64,000 nucleotides of DNA from an uncultured Flavobacteriaceae bacterium (lineage in GTDB: Bacteria; Bacteroidota; Bacteroidia; Flavobacteriales; Flavobacteriaceae). Positions 8,817 through 18,243 of this stretch are shown piece after piece. The notes beneath the pieces are model-generated. The model was not told the origin of the DNA and searched no databases. It was given only the letters and a program-made list of their open reading frames with translations. Location: positions 1 through 64,000 of the forward strand of contig CALSUF010000001.1 of the NCBI GenBank assembly GCA_943789465.1. The letters are read 5' to 3'. A program made the position numbers and the translations under genes. Position 1 is the stretch's first letter; every line of letters starts with the position of its first letter.

Positions 8817-9089
8817 TTAACGTTTTCTATACTTATAAATGAACACTAGCAGTGCAAATGACGACAGTACAGTAATTGAGTTTGCCAAGATCATTGACAG
8901 ACTCTCTTTTAGGATGCCATAGACCAACCAAAATACAATCCCTACAAAAAACAAAGAGAAAGTTGGTAGTGAAAATCCCGATACATCTTTGGTTTTCCAA
9001 GTTTTATAGACTTGAGGCAAAAATGCATAAGTCGTTAAGCAAGCTGCAATGAGTCCTATGACTTCGATATCATCTATATTATCCAACAA
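8817..9089 (-). CDS. SemiSWEET-type sugar transporter
   Basis: A 90-residue protein with three membrane helices, the size of a SemiSWEET half transporter. The PQ-loop motif is seen in TYAFLPQVYKTWKTKDVSGFS (residues 20-40), and a conserved Asn is present in ILANSITV in the third helix. SemiSWEETs dimerise to carry mono- or disaccharides by facilitated diffusion; the sugar cannot be predicted here. The start overlaps the leuS 3' end by 11 bases, so it is probably the last gene of the leuS transcript. Confidence 0.87.
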   Translation of the reverse strand: MLDNIDDIEVIGLIAACLTTYAFLPQVYKTWKTKDVSGFSLPTFSLFFVGIVFWLVYGILKESLSMILANSITVLSSFALLVFIYKYRKR

Positions 9090-11895
9090 TATTTACAATT
9101 TTACCAGGAACAACAATTACTTTTTTCGGCGTGCGCCCATCTAATTGCGCAAGCGTCTTTTCATCTCCCATCACAGCTGCTTCTATGTCCTCTTTACTTA
9201 AATCTAATGATAATTCGATTGTGAATCGCATTTTACCATTGAAAGAAATCGGATAAGCTTTTGTACTTTCAATCAGGTGACTGGCGTCAAATTCTGGAAA
9301 GTCAGCTGTTGTGATGGATTCATTACAACCTAATTGACTCCATAATTCCTCAGCAATATGTGGTGCATAAGGCGCAATCAATACCAATAACGGTTCTAAG
9401 ATTTTTCTGGAATCACACCCTTTGGCAGTCAATTCATTCACGGCAATCATGAAAGTAGAAACCGAGGTGTTAAATGAAAAATTCTCTATGTCTTCTGTGA
9501 CTTTTTTGATGGTTTTATGAAGGGTTTTTAAATCCTCTTTTGAAGGCTCTTCATCTGTAACTTTGAGCCCTTCTTGCCCAATGTATAGTTTCCATAGTTT
9601 TTTAAGAAAATTATGAACGCCTGTAATTCCAGAAGTGTTCCACGGCTTGTATTGCTCAAGTGGCCCTAAAAACATTTCGTATAAACGCAATGAATCGGCA
9701 CCATACTGTTCGCAAATTGCATCAGGGTTGACGACATTGTATTTGGATTTAGACATTTTTTCGACTTCTCTTTTCACTTTAAAAAGACCTTCGTTATCTG
9801 TAATAAACTCCGCATTTTTAAACTCTTCTCTCCAAGATTTAAAGGCTTCAATATCCAACTCATCGGATGCATTTACAAAAGATACATCGGCATGAATCCA
9901 CTGAATAGATTCCGTTGTAATTTGATTGACAGACACAAAAGTGTGCGTCCCTTCTACTCTTCCTACAAACGCACTCGTACCTAAAATCATCCCCTGATTG
10001 ATCAGTTTTTTAGCAAATTCATCTACAGGAACAACCCCTAAATCAAATAGGAATTTTTGCCAGAAACGTGCATAGAGTAAATGTCCTGTGGCATGCTCAC
10101 TTCCTCCTATGTATAAATCCACTTCTTTCCAATAATTCAAGGCTTCGGAGCTCGCAAATTCATTGGAATTGTGTGCATCCATATACCTGTTAAAATACCA
10201 AGAGCTTCCCGCCCAACCTGGCATTGTATTGAGTTCTAACGGAAATATAGTTTGATGGTCTATTTTAGAGTTTTCTACAACAGTATTCAAGCTGGTGTCC
10301 CATGCCCAAACCTCAGCGCGACCTAATGGCGGCTCGCCTTCTTCGGTTGGTAAATATTTTTCAACTTCCGGCAAACTGATTGGCAAATGTTCTGCTGCAA
10401 TCATTTGTGGCAATCCATTGACATAATATACAGGGAACGGTTCGCCCCAATAGCGTTGTCTGGAAAAAACAGCATCTCTTAATCTATAGTTTGTTTTTCC
10501 CAAACCATGTCCTTTTGATTCCAAGGTTTCAATGGCTTGTTTTGATGCCTCTTTATACGTTAATCCATCTAGAAAATCACTGTTAAAAATAATCGTATTG
10601 AGTTTGTCTGTATAAGCTTCATCACTAATATCAACACCTTCAAAAATATTTGGAATTTCTATGTTAAAGTGTTTTGCAAAATCATAATCGCGCTGGTCTC
10701 CACAAGGAACTGACATCACAGCACCTGTTCCGTAACCCGCCAAAACATAATCGCCCACCCAAACAGGAACGGGTTCTTTTGTAAAAGGGTGCTCGGCATA
10801 GGCTCCTGTAAACACCCCCGAAATAGTTTTTACATCTGCCATTCGATCGCGTTCACTACGTTTGGCTGTTGCCAAAACATAAGCATCTACTGCTGATTTT
10901 TGACTAGGGGTCGTAATTTGGTTCACTAATTCATGTTCAGGAGCAAGGGTCATAAAAGACACGCCATAAATCGTATCAGGTCGCGTGGTAAACACTTCAA
11001 TTGTAGCGTTGTGATCTTTAAGGTTAAAGACCACTGAAGCCCCTACAGATTTCCCTATCCAATTGCGTTGGCTTTCTTTTAAGGCATCTGTCCAATCAAT
11101 GGTATTTAGCCCTTGTAAAAGTCGCTCAGCATAGGCAGAAATTCGCATGCTCCACTGGGTCATTTTTTTTCGAATGACAGCAAAGCCTCCGCGTTCGGAA
11201 ACGCCGTTGACAATTTCATCATTTGCTAAAACGGTTCCCAATTCGGGACACCAATTCACTTCAGTTTCTGCTAAATATGTTAATCTGTATTGTAATAAAA
11301 TTTGTTGCTGACACTTCGAAGACATAGCATTCCATTCCTCTGCCGTGAACGCTTCAATGGTTTCATCGCAGATCGCATCTACAGTTGTATTTCCTTGGTT
11401 AGAAAACAGCTCCATAAGTTGGTCAATAGATTCTGCTTTATTGGAAGAATTATTATACCACGAATTAAACAATTGGATAAAAATCCATTGCGTCCATTTG
11501 TAATAATCAGGTGAGGATGTACGCACTTCTCTAGACCAATCAAACGAAAACCCCATTTGATCAAGTTGTCGGCGGTAGGTTTTTATATTCGCCTCTGTGG
11601 TAACCGCAGGGTGCTGCCCCGTTTGGATGGCATACTGTTCTGCAGGCAATCCAAAACTATCATATCCTTGAGGATGTAACACATTAAACCCTTTATGGCG
11701 TTTGTAGCGTGCATAAATATCAGCCGCAATATAACCAAGAGGATGTCCGACATGAAGGCCTGCCCCACTAGGGTAAGGAAACATATCTAAAACATAATAT
11801 TTGGGTTTCGGAGAATTATTATCAGCATGAAAGGTTTTATTTTCAGCCCAATATTTTTGCCACTTGGCTTCAATTTCATTGAAATTGTACATCAT
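9079..11895 (-). CDS. leuS: Leucyl-tRNA synthetase
   Basis: Class I aminoacyl-tRNA synthetase charging tRNA-Leu. The first signature appears as HVGH in PSGAGLHVGHPLG near residue 48, and the second as KMSKS in VEKMSKSKYN. The CP1 editing domain (TTRPDTIYG) lies between them. Two insertions lengthen the protein to about 938 residues: one around residues 140-185 and one just before KMSKS (with EGTHTFVSVN). Such insertions are usual in Bacteroidetes. The start at 11895 is chosen because alignment to the family begins at YNFNEIEAKWQKYW and a TAAATTTG promoter box lies only 21 bases upstream; the reading frame itself opens 75 bases earlier. Confidence 0.95.
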   Translation of the reverse strand: MMYNFNEIEAKWQKYWAENKTFHADNNSPKPKYYVLDMFPYPSGAGLHVGHPLGYIAADIYARYKRHKGFNVLHPQGYDSFGLPAEQYAIQTGQHPAVTTEANIKTYRRQLDQMGFSFDWSREVRTSSPDYYKWTQWIFIQLFNSWYNNSSNKAESIDQLMELFSNQGNTTVDAICDETIEAFTAEEWNAMSSKCQQQILLQYRLTYLAETEVNWCPELGTVLANDEIVNGVSERGGFAVIRKKMTQWSMRISAYAERLLQGLNTIDWTDALKESQRNWIGKSVGASVVFNLKDHNATIEVFTTRPDTIYGVSFMTLAPEHELVNQITTPSQKSAVDAYVLATAKRSERDRMADVKTISGVFTGAYAEHPFTKEPVPVWVGDYVLAGYGTGAVMSVPCGDQRDYDFAKHFNIEIPNIFEGVDISDEAYTDKLNTIIFNSDFLDGLTYKEASKQAIETLESKGHGLGKTNYRLRDAVFSRQRYWGEPFPVYYVNGLPQMIAAEHLPISLPEVEKYLPTEEGEPPLGRAEVWAWDTSLNTVVENSKIDHQTIFPLELNTMPGWAGSSWYFNRYMDAHNSNEFASSEALNYWKEVDLYIGGSEHATGHLLYARFWQKFLFDLGVVPVDEFAKKLINQGMILGTSAFVGRVEGTHTFVSVNQITTESIQWIHADVSFVNASDELDIEAFKSWREEFKNAEFITDNEGLFKVKREVEKMSKSKYNVVNPDAICEQYGADSLRLYEMFLGPLEQYKPWNTSGITGVHNFLKKLWKLYIGQEGLKVTDEEPSKEDLKTLHKTIKKVTEDIENFSFNTSVSTFMIAVNELTAKGCDSRKILEPLLVLIAPYAPHIAEELWSQLGCNESITTADFPEFDASHLIESTKAYPISFNGKMRFTIELSLDLSKEDIEAAVMGDEKTLAQLDGRTPKKVIVVPGKIVNIVG

Positions 11896-11915
11896 ATTAT
11901 CATCATTAATAGGGG

Positions 11916-11923
11916 CAAATTTA
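11916..11923 (-). promoter_or_regulatory. Promoter -7 box of leuS
   Basis: TAAATTTG on the minus strand would start transcription near 11910, downstream of the first in-frame Met at 11970. This supports the start codon at 11895. Confidence 0.5.
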
Positions 11924-12053
11924 CGGTTTATTTGGCAAGTAAAAAACTCTGCTCCACGAAACAACACCACAAGGAAATGTTAATTTGTTTTCAGGGAATT
12001 ACTAGCCATTTAAGTAAGTTTTTTTATACTTTTACATTCGTAAGACATTTGCT

Positions 12054-12932
12054 ATGAGTTCATCTTTTGAAAAACACCAAAAACGCCGTTTAATTTCGTC
12101 CTATTTTTCGGTCGTACTTAGTATTGCTTTGGTACTTTTTTTATTAGGGGTTTTAGGATTATTGGTGCTCAACGCGAAATCCGTATCCGATAATTTTAAA
12201 GAACAGGTGATTCTCACCATTTATTTAGAAGATACTTCTAAAGAAGTTGAAATTAAACAGCTCGAAAAAAGTTTGGCTCTTTCTGATTATGTAAAACAAA
12301 CTAAATTTATTTCTAAAGAGTCTGCAGCCGATTTTATGAAATTAGAATATGGTGAAGATTTCTTGGATGATGTTGGTTATAATCCTTTAAAAAATTCGAT
12401 TGAAGTCAATCTCAAAGCCGATTATGTGACCGCACGTCGTTTGGATAGCATCACAGATAGCACCATGAAAAAAAACTTTGTGGAAGACATAAAATATGAC
12501 AAGGATTTGGTGTCTCTAATGAACAGCAATGTAAAACGTCTAAGTTTATGGATTTTGATCATCAGTGGGATTTTTACGGGGATCGCAGTACTCTTAATAA
12601 ATAGTTCCATTCGATTGGCAGTGAATTCCAAACGGTTTTCAATCAAAACTATGCAAATGGTTGGGGCGACCAAAAAATTTATCCGCAGACCTTTTATTTG
12701 GCGCAGTATTAGACTTGGAATTATCGGCTCTCTTTTAGCTCTTATAGGCATGGGCGTAGTACTGTATTATGTAGACAAATCATTTCCTGAATTTGAATTG
12801 GCTCAGAATCAACTGTCTATTGGTGTATTATTTAGCTGCGTGTTTTTAATTGGAGTTTTTATTACTTGGTGGAGCACCTTTTTTGCAACCCAACGTTTTT
12901 TAAATTTAAAAACAGATCAACTTTATTATTAA
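12054..12932 (+). CDS. ftsX: Cell division ABC-transporter permease-like protein FtsX
   Basis: A 292-residue inner-membrane protein with one N-terminal helix (about residues 17-40), a large extracytoplasmic domain (to about residue 160), and three further helices, the FtsX topology. The conserved motif IKTMQMVGATKKFIRRPF, with Ala-Thr at the cytoplasmic coupling helix, is present. With the ATPase FtsE, FtsX controls peptidoglycan hydrolases at the division site. ftsE is not in this window. It leads the ftsX-DUF3098-uppP-truB group. Confidence 0.92.
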   Translation: MSSSFEKHQKRRLISSYFSVVLSIALVLFLLGVLGLLVLNAKSVSDNFKEQVILTIYLEDTSKEVEIKQLEKSLALSDYVKQTKFISKESAADFMKLEYGEDFLDDVGYNPLKNSIEVNLKADYVTARRLDSITDSTMKKNFVEDIKYDKDLVSLMNSNVKRLSLWILIISGIFTGIAVLLINSSIRLAVNSKRFSIKTMQMVGATKKFIRRPFIWRSIRLGIIGSLLALIGMGVVLYYVDKSFPEFELAQNQLSIGVLFSCVFLIGVFITWWSTFFATQRFLNLKTDQLYY

Positions 12933-13006
12933 TATACCCAGCTGCCAAAATCAATTGAAGCTATTTAGTTTTAATTAAAAAATACATTCACGAAATTTAA
13001 TTAATT

Positions 13007-13258
13007 ATGGGAGAACAAAAACGGAAAGAAACTAGAAAAACTAATTTTATTTTTGGAAGACAAAATTATAAATGGATGTTTATTGGGCTCGGACTGATAG
13101 CTCTAGGGTTTGTTTTAATGGCAGGCGGAGGTTCTGACGATCCCAATGTGTTTAATCCTGAAATATTTAACGCTCAAAGAATTCGATTGGCACCCACCCT
13201 CATTTTAATTGGGTTTGGAATTCAGATTTACGCCATTCTTAAAAATTTCAAAAAATAA
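13007..13258 (+). CDS. DUF3098 family small membrane protein
   Basis: An 83-residue protein with a basic N terminus, FIFGRQNYKWMFIGLGLIALG, and two membrane helices (about residues 23-41 and 63-78) flanking a polar loop with SDDPNVFNPEIFNAQR. This fits DUF3098, a Bacteroidetes family usually found between ftsX and uppP, as here. Its stop codon is followed directly by the uppP ATG. Function is unknown; the conserved context points to envelope biogenesis. Confidence 0.87.
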   Translation: MGEQKRKETRKTNFIFGRQNYKWMFIGLGLIALGFVLMAGGGSDDPNVFNPEIFNAQRIRLAPTLILIGFGIQIYAILKNFKK

Positions 13259-14047
13259 ATGGATGTTTTTGACAGCATTTTATTAGGAATTATACAAGGG
13301 TTGACCGAGTTTTTACCGGTGTCTTCTAGTGGTCATTTAGAAATTGGAAAAGCCATACTTGGCGATGATTCCATACCTGAAGACAGTTTGATTTTTACAG
13401 TGGTGCTTCACTTTGCAACTGCATTAAGTACCTTAATTATATTTAGAAAAGACATTGTCACAATAGCTGCTGCTTTATTTAAGTTTGAATGGAATGAGGA
13501 CACTCAGTTTATTGTGAAAATAATGATTTCTATGTTGCCCGCAGGATTTGTGGGCATTCTATTTGAGAAGGAATTGGAAGCGCTCTTTGGAAGCAATATC
13601 TTACTAGTGGGAATTATGTTGATTGTAACTGCTTTATTATTATTTATGGCGGATCGCGCTAAAACAACCGATAAAAAAGTTGGGTTTTGGGATGCTTTTA
13701 TTATTGGAATCTCACAAGCCATTGCGATGCTCCCAGGAATCTCACGCTCCGGCGCAACGATTTCAACCTCTGTATTATTGGGGAATGACAAATCAAAAGC
13801 AGCACGATTTTCATTTTTAATGGTGATTCCTCTCATTTTTGGGAAAATAGCTAAAGATATTTTGAGTGGAGATTTGAGTTATAATGTTGATAATTTTAGC
13901 AGTTTATCTGCGGGGTTTTTGGCCGCTTTTATCGCTGGACTTTTTGCGTGTACCTTAATGATTCGTTTGGTTAAAAACAGTCAATTAAAATACTTTGCAT
14001 ATTACTGTTGCATTGTCGGAGTTTTAGCTATCATCACAACACTTTAA
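13259..14047 (+). CDS. uppP: Undecaprenyl-diphosphatase UppP (BacA)
   Basis: A 262-residue polytopic membrane enzyme that dephosphorylates undecaprenyl pyrophosphate to recycle the lipid carrier of cell-wall synthesis; overproduction gives bacitracin resistance. Both family signatures are present: GLTEFLPVSSSGHLEI (residues 13-28) and LPGISRSGATIS near residue 160, with the conserved Arg and Ser residues. No base separates it from the DUF3098 stop, and truB follows after six bases, so co-transcription is likely. Confidence 0.95.
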   Translation: MDVFDSILLGIIQGLTEFLPVSSSGHLEIGKAILGDDSIPEDSLIFTVVLHFATALSTLIIFRKDIVTIAAALFKFEWNEDTQFIVKIMISMLPAGFVGILFEKELEALFGSNILLVGIMLIVTALLLFMADRAKTTDKKVGFWDAFIIGISQAIAMLPGISRSGATISTSVLLGNDKSKAARFSFLMVIPLIFGKIAKDILSGDLSYNVDNFSSLSAGFLAAFIAGLFACTLMIRLVKNSQLKYFAYYCCIVGVLAIITTL

Positions 14048-14053
14048 TTCAAA

Positions 14054-14743
14054 ATGAAAACGGATCAAGATTATTTAGACGGACAGCTATTGTTGATTGA
14101 CAAGCCTTTAGAATGGACCTCATTTCAGGTGGTGAATAAACTACGTTGGCACATTCGTCAAGCTTACAATATAAAAAAAATCAAAGTAGGTCATGCAGGT
14201 ACTTTAGATCCATTAGCGACGGGGCTTTTGGTTATTTGTACTGGTAAAATGACAAAGCAAATTGACACCTTTCAAGGACAAATCAAAACCTATACAGGTA
14301 CATTTACTTTAGGCAGCACAACACCTTCCTATGATCTTGAAACAGCAATCGATCAGGAGTTTTCAACAGCACATATTACCCCCGAATTAATTCATCAAAC
14401 TACAAATAAATTTATTGGAGAAATTGATCAATTACCACCTGTATTTTCTGCATTAAAAAAAGAAGGCAAACGCTTGTATGAATTTGCGCGTGCTGGAGAA
14501 ACTGTTAAAATTGACTCCCGGAAAATTACCATTAAGGAGTTTAAAATCACCAAAATAGAGGGCTTAAAAGTTGACTTTAGCGTCACTTGCAGCAAAGGGA
14601 CCTACATACGGTCTTTGGCTTATGATTTTGGAAAATCACTAGAATCAGGAGCGCATTTATCCGCACTCAGACGAACAAAAATTGGAGACTTTGATATAGA
14701 AAAAGCCATTTCAATTGACGAATTTATTTCTGAATTGAGTTAA
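14054..14743 (+). CDS. truB: tRNA pseudouridine(55) synthase TruB
   Basis: A 229-residue enzyme making pseudouridine at position 55 of the T-loop of tRNAs. The catalytic Asp is in GHAGTLDPLATGLL near residues 47-60. The KPLEWTSFQVVNKLR start, YTGTFTLG, QLPPVFSALKKEG and CSKGTYIRSLAYD blocks all match the family. There is no C-terminal PUA extension, as in short TruB proteins. It is the last gene of the ftsX-uppP group. Confidence 0.95.
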   Translation: MKTDQDYLDGQLLLIDKPLEWTSFQVVNKLRWHIRQAYNIKKIKVGHAGTLDPLATGLLVICTGKMTKQIDTFQGQIKTYTGTFTLGSTTPSYDLETAIDQEFSTAHITPELIHQTTNKFIGEIDQLPPVFSALKKEGKRLYEFARAGETVKIDSRKITIKEFKITKIEGLKVDFSVTCSKGTYIRSLAYDFGKSLESGAHLSALRRTKIGDFDIEKAISIDEFISELS

Positions 14744-14828
14744 GACTGAAAAAGTTTAGATTTCGAAAAAATAAAAATTAATTAGTTTTTCATTCCTTTT
14801 AAAAATGAGTTTTTTATAACTTGAGGGC

Positions 14829-15398
14829 ATGATAAATCAAAAACAACGCTGTGGATGGTGCGTGGGCGACCCGCTGTATGAAGCCTATCACGATGTGGAG
14901 TGGGGCGTTCCCGTATATGATGATTTAAAGTTGTTTGAATTTTTAATTTTAGAAACTTTTCAAGCGGGCTTAAGTTGGATTACAATTCTACGAAAACGTG
15001 AGAATTTTAGAGTTGCTTTTGATGCCTTTGACTATACAAAAATTGCACAATACGATACTACTAAATTTGAATCTTTAATAATTGACAAAGGGATTATTAG
15101 AAATAAATTAAAAATTAAAGCAGCGATTTCTAATGCTCAAGCCTTTATTGAGATCCAAAAAGAGTTTGACAGTTTCAGTAACTACATTTGGGCATTCGTA
15201 GACGGAAGTCCAATAAAAAATAAGGTTAAAGATTATAAAAAAGCACCTCCAAACACACTCTTGAGCGATCAAATAAGTAAAGACTTAAAAAATCGTGGGT
15301 TCAAATTTGTTGGCAGTACTGTTGTATATGCACACATGCAAGCTACAGGAATGGTCAATGATCATGAAACAAACTGCTTCCGATATAATGAAGTTTAG
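14829..15398 (+). CDS. tag: DNA-3-methyladenine glycosylase I
   Basis: A 189-residue base-excision repair enzyme removing 3-methyladenine. It starts with QRCGWCVGDPLYEAYHDVEWG, which holds a zinc-binding Cys and the catalytic Glu region, and has FQAGLSWITILRKRENFR and the C-terminal VGSTVVYAHMQATGMVNDH block with the other zinc ligands. Its stop codon overlaps the convergent ppk2 stop by four bases. Confidence 0.94.
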   Translation: MINQKQRCGWCVGDPLYEAYHDVEWGVPVYDDLKLFEFLILETFQAGLSWITILRKRENFRVAFDAFDYTKIAQYDTTKFESLIIDKGIIRNKLKIKAAISNAQAFIEIQKEFDSFSNYIWAFVDGSPIKNKVKDYKKAPPNTLLSDQISKDLKNRGFKFVGSTVVYAHMQATGMVNDHETNCFRYNEV

Positions 15399-16165
15399 TT
15401 ATTATAAGGGATAAGCTCTAATAACTTTTCGATAACTTCAACTCTAGCTTTACTTTTTTTATTGGCTCTTATAATGATCCAAGGAGCTATCTCAGTATTT
15501 GTTTTCTCAAACATTTTGGCCTTATAAGAAGTATAGTCATCCCAAAGTTTCAAAGCCGATTCATCTACCTTACTGAACTTCCATTTTTTAACAGGGCTCG
15601 ATTTGATGTCTTCAAAACGTCTTGATTGTTCGTCTTTAGAAATTGAAAAATAAAACTTGACCAACCGAATTCCAGACTCGATAATCATTTGCTCAAATTG
15701 ATTCACTTGATTCATAAACACTTCATACTCGTTTTGTGTACAAAATCCGTTTACAGGTTCTACAACTGCACGGTTGTACCAACTTCGATCAAAAAAAGTG
15801 ATTTGACCGTTACGGGGAAGATTTTTAATATAACGCTGAAAATACCATTGGTTTTTTTCTTCATCAGTTGGTTTTGAAAGGGCTACTACATTGAGTTCTC
15901 TTGGATTTAAATGTTGCGTAATTCGTCGAATTGCACCGCCTTTACCTGCTGCATCTCGACCTTCAAAAATAACAACTATTTTCTCTCCCTCAGATTCGAC
16001 CCATTGTTGAAGTTTTATCAATTCTTCTTGAAGACGCTCTAGTTTTGTCTCATGACTTAAAATACGTAACGCTTTAGCAACCGTCATGTCCTCTTCGCGA
16101 AGAAATAATTGAAGTCCTCGTTTGCTATTAAGTTTTTTTAAATTTTTCGTTGATAATTCTTCCAT
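15395..16165 (-). CDS. ppk2: Polyphosphate kinase 2 family protein, copy 1
   Basis: A 256-residue PPK2. PPK2 enzymes transfer phosphate between polyphosphate and nucleoside di- or monophosphates. The P-loop GRDAAGKGGAIRR, the lid-side FDRSWYNRAVVEPV, and the YFSISKDEQSRRFE and PWIIIRANKK blocks are complete. The length suits a single-domain class I-type enzyme. It follows the second ppk2 gene after two bases; the two proteins share every motif but differ at both ends, so this is an old duplication. Confidence 0.91.
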   Translation of the reverse strand: MEELSTKNLKKLNSKRGLQLFLREEDMTVAKALRILSHETKLERLQEELIKLQQWVESEGEKIVVIFEGRDAAGKGGAIRRITQHLNPRELNVVALSKPTDEEKNQWYFQRYIKNLPRNGQITFFDRSWYNRAVVEPVNGFCTQNEYEVFMNQVNQFEQMIIESGIRLVKFYFSISKDEQSRRFEDIKSSPVKKWKFSKVDESALKLWDDYTSYKAKMFEKTNTEIAPWIIIRANKKSKARVEVIEKLLELIPYNN

Positions 16166-16167
16166 AA

Positions 16168-17016
16168 CTAATCGATTTGAGTGATCATTCTGTGATAACG
16201 CTGAACAACGTTTGGATCTGGAAGTACTGTTGTTTTAGAGCTTCCTTTACGATCGTAATCAAATTGCGATAAAACATGTCGAATACTTTCTAATCGCGCT
16301 TGTTTTTTGTTGTTTGTTTTTATAATGATCCAGGGACTAATTGAGGTATGGGTTTTACTAAACATTTGCTCTTTGTAAAAGGTATATTTATCCCATCTAT
16401 TTTGCCCTTCTTTATCAACTGGACTAAATTTCCATTGCTTTAAAGGGTTTTTTAATCTAGAGTTGAAACGTCTTTCTTGTTCTTTTTTTGAAATGGAAAA
16501 CCAAAACTTGATAATAATCACACCATCTTCATAAAGCATGTGTTCAAATTCAGGGACTTGTAACATGAATTTTTTATACTGCTCTTCTCCACAAAAATCC
16601 ATCACTGGTTCTACCACAGCACGGTTGTACCAACTTCGATCAAAAAATACCAATTCACCAGGTTCTGGCAGTTCTTTGATATAACGTCTAAAATACCATT
16701 GTCCTTTTTCAATTTTTGTTGGTTTGGTAAGTGCTACCACACGCATAGACCTAGGGTTTAGGTGTTCCGTAAAACGACGTATCGCACCTCCTTTACCTGC
16801 AGCATCCCGACCTTCAAATAGCACACAAACACGTTTTTTATGTTTTGCAGTCCATTGTTGTAAGTCTACCAATTCAGCTTGTAGCTTTAACAATTCTGAC
16901 TCATAGTGGCTAGTTTCAATTAGCGACTCATAGTTTGAATTCGAAATCTTAGACTTCACGGTCTTTTTAAATGATTCTATTCCTGAATACGATTCAAAAT
17001 CTTCTTGAGTAAGCAT
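16168..17016 (-). CDS. ppk2: Polyphosphate kinase 2 family protein, copy 2
   Basis: A 282-residue PPK2 paralogue of the adjacent gene. It has GRDAAGKGGAIRR, FDRSWYNRAVVEPV, FWFSISKKEQERRF and PWIIIKTNNKK. An N-terminal extension with EDFESYSGIESFKKTVKS and a C-terminal tail with VLPDPNVVQRYHRMI set it apart from copy 1. The tail resembles that of class I PPK2 proteins. Both genes may use different nucleotides; the sequence does not show which. The upstream aat gene lies 17 bases away on the same strand. Confidence 0.91.
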   Translation of the reverse strand: MLTQEDFESYSGIESFKKTVKSKISNSNYESLIETSHYESELLKLQAELVDLQQWTAKHKKRVCVLFEGRDAAGKGGAIRRFTEHLNPRSMRVVALTKPTKIEKGQWYFRRYIKELPEPGELVFFDRSWYNRAVVEPVMDFCGEEQYKKFMLQVPEFEHMLYEDGVIIIKFWFSISKKEQERRFNSRLKNPLKQWKFSPVDKEGQNRWDKYTFYKEQMFSKTHTSISPWIIIKTNNKKQARLESIRHVLSQFDYDRKGSSKTTVLPDPNVVQRYHRMITQID

Positions 17017-17033
17017 GAGTAAATTAATTTTAA

Positions 17034-17681
17034 TTAGTTATTTAGTAATCTTTGTGGTTTTAAATATTTCATAAATTCTAATCTTGAAATAGGCTCTGCA
17101 CCCAAACTTTCAAGATGATTAGTGTGTAGCTGACAATCAATAAGTTTATACTTTGAGTTTTGAACAAAGGTTATAAACCCAATTTTACTAGCATTACTTA
17201 CATAACTAAACATACTTTCTCCACAAAAAATTGTGTCATTCAATTCAACTCCGTATAATCCGCCTACTAATTTCTTGTTTTGCCATACCTCAACAGATTT
17301 CGCAATCCCTCTTTGGTGTAAATCGCAGTACGTTTGAATCATTTCATCTGTAATCCATGTGCCCGATTGAGCATTCCGTTTGACGTTGGCACAGGCTGTA
17401 ATAACATCTTCAAAATTACGATTCATAGTAATTTCAAAGGAGTGATTTTTTAAAATGTGTTTTGTGCTTTTTGAAACCTTCAATTTATGAGGATACAACA
17501 CAAAACGAGGGTCAGGGGCCCACCACAGTATGGGTTGATCCGATTCATACCAAGGAAAGATTCCATTTTGGTAAGCGTACAAAACACGCTCTGGAGACAA
17601 ATCACCACCAACCGCCAAAAGGCCTTCAGAATTTGCTTCATCCAGTGGTGGAAATTCTATAGTTTCACTCAGCCACCTCAT
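17034..17681 (-). CDS. aat: Leucyl/phenylalanyl-tRNA--protein transferase
   Basis: A 215-residue enzyme that adds Leu or Phe from tRNA to N-terminal Arg or Lys of proteins, marking them for ClpAP degradation. The family signatures EGLLAVGGDLSPERVLYAY, NGIFPWYESDQPILWWAPDPR and GGLYGVELNDTIFCGESMFS are all present. Length is normal. It lies upstream of the two ppk2 genes on the same strand. Confidence 0.95.
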   Translation of the reverse strand: MRWLSETIEFPPLDEANSEGLLAVGGDLSPERVLYAYQNGIFPWYESDQPILWWAPDPRFVLYPHKLKVSKSTKHILKNHSFEITMNRNFEDVITACANVKRNAQSGTWITDEMIQTYCDLHQRGIAKSVEVWQNKKLVGGLYGVELNDTIFCGESMFSYVSNASKIGFITFVQNSKYKLIDCQLHTNHLESLGAEPISRLEFMKYLKPQRLLNN

Positions 17682-17716
17682 AGCTTTATATCAAAGGATG
17701 CTTGTTTTAACGAATG

Positions 17717-18091
17717 TTAAAACGGTAAATCATTTGGTTCGTCTGCCGTCAAATCAGTAGCAGGTTCAAAAGCTTGTGCTGGAGCTACAGGAGCCGCATT
17801 AGTAGGTGCCGCTTGTTGCAAGTTTTCTATACGCCATCCTTGGATTGCATTAAAATACTTTGCTTCACCTTGTGGGTTGATCCATTCTCTACCACGTAAA
17901 TTGATACCTACCTTAATTTGCTGCCCAACTTGGTAGTTATTTAAAAGATCTGTTTTGTCTTGAATAAACTCCACCATGATGTGTTGAGGATATTGTTCTT
18001 CTGTAGTCACAACCAATTCACGTTTTCTAAACCCATTAGAACCAATAGATTGTGTTTCTCCGATAAGTTTAATTTTTCCTTGTATTTCCAT
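17717..18091 (-). CDS. DUF3127 domain OB-fold protein
   Basis: A 124-residue protein with the DUF3127 pattern: GKIKLIGETQSIGSNGFRKR, VEFIQDKTDLLNNYQVGQ, and VGINLRGREWINPQGEAKYF (residues 3-92). A low-complexity Ala/Pro-rich linker and an acidic tail ending DEPNDLPF follow. The tail resembles the acidic DDxPF tip of single-stranded-DNA-binding proteins, which recruits partner proteins. It is therefore likely an SSB-like nucleic-acid-binding protein, though this is an inference from the shape of the sequence. Confidence 0.85.
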   Translation of the reverse strand: MEIQGKIKLIGETQSIGSNGFRKRELVVTTEEQYPQHIMVEFIQDKTDLLNNYQVGQQIKVGINLRGREWINPQGEAKYFNAIQGWRIENLQQAAPTNAAPVAPAQAFEPATDLTADEPNDLPF

Positions 18092-18140
18092 TTTTATTTT
18101 TAAAATTGACTATTAATGTATAAGTTTTTTTAAATATATA

Positions 18141-18148
18141 CAAATTTA
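18141..18148 (-). promoter_or_regulatory. Promoter -7 box of the DUF3127 gene
   Basis: TAAATTTG on the minus strand lies about 50 bases before the start codon at 18091 and fits TAnnTTTG. No clear -33 element is seen. Confidence 0.4.
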
Positions 18149-18243
18149 ACAAATTATGAGTCCAACTAAAAGTAGAAAGCAATAATATAAAACAATAAAT
18201 TCACCATAAATACATTATATTTAGAATTGAAAAACGTATACCA

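Noticed and set aside
11896-11970. Longer LeuS N terminus starting at 11970
   Set aside because: The extra 25 residues do not resemble the family, and a promoter box lies inside that stretch.
12054-12932. FtsX as part of an ftsEX operon
   Set aside because: No ftsE lies beside it; upstream is divergent leuS and downstream is DUF3098.
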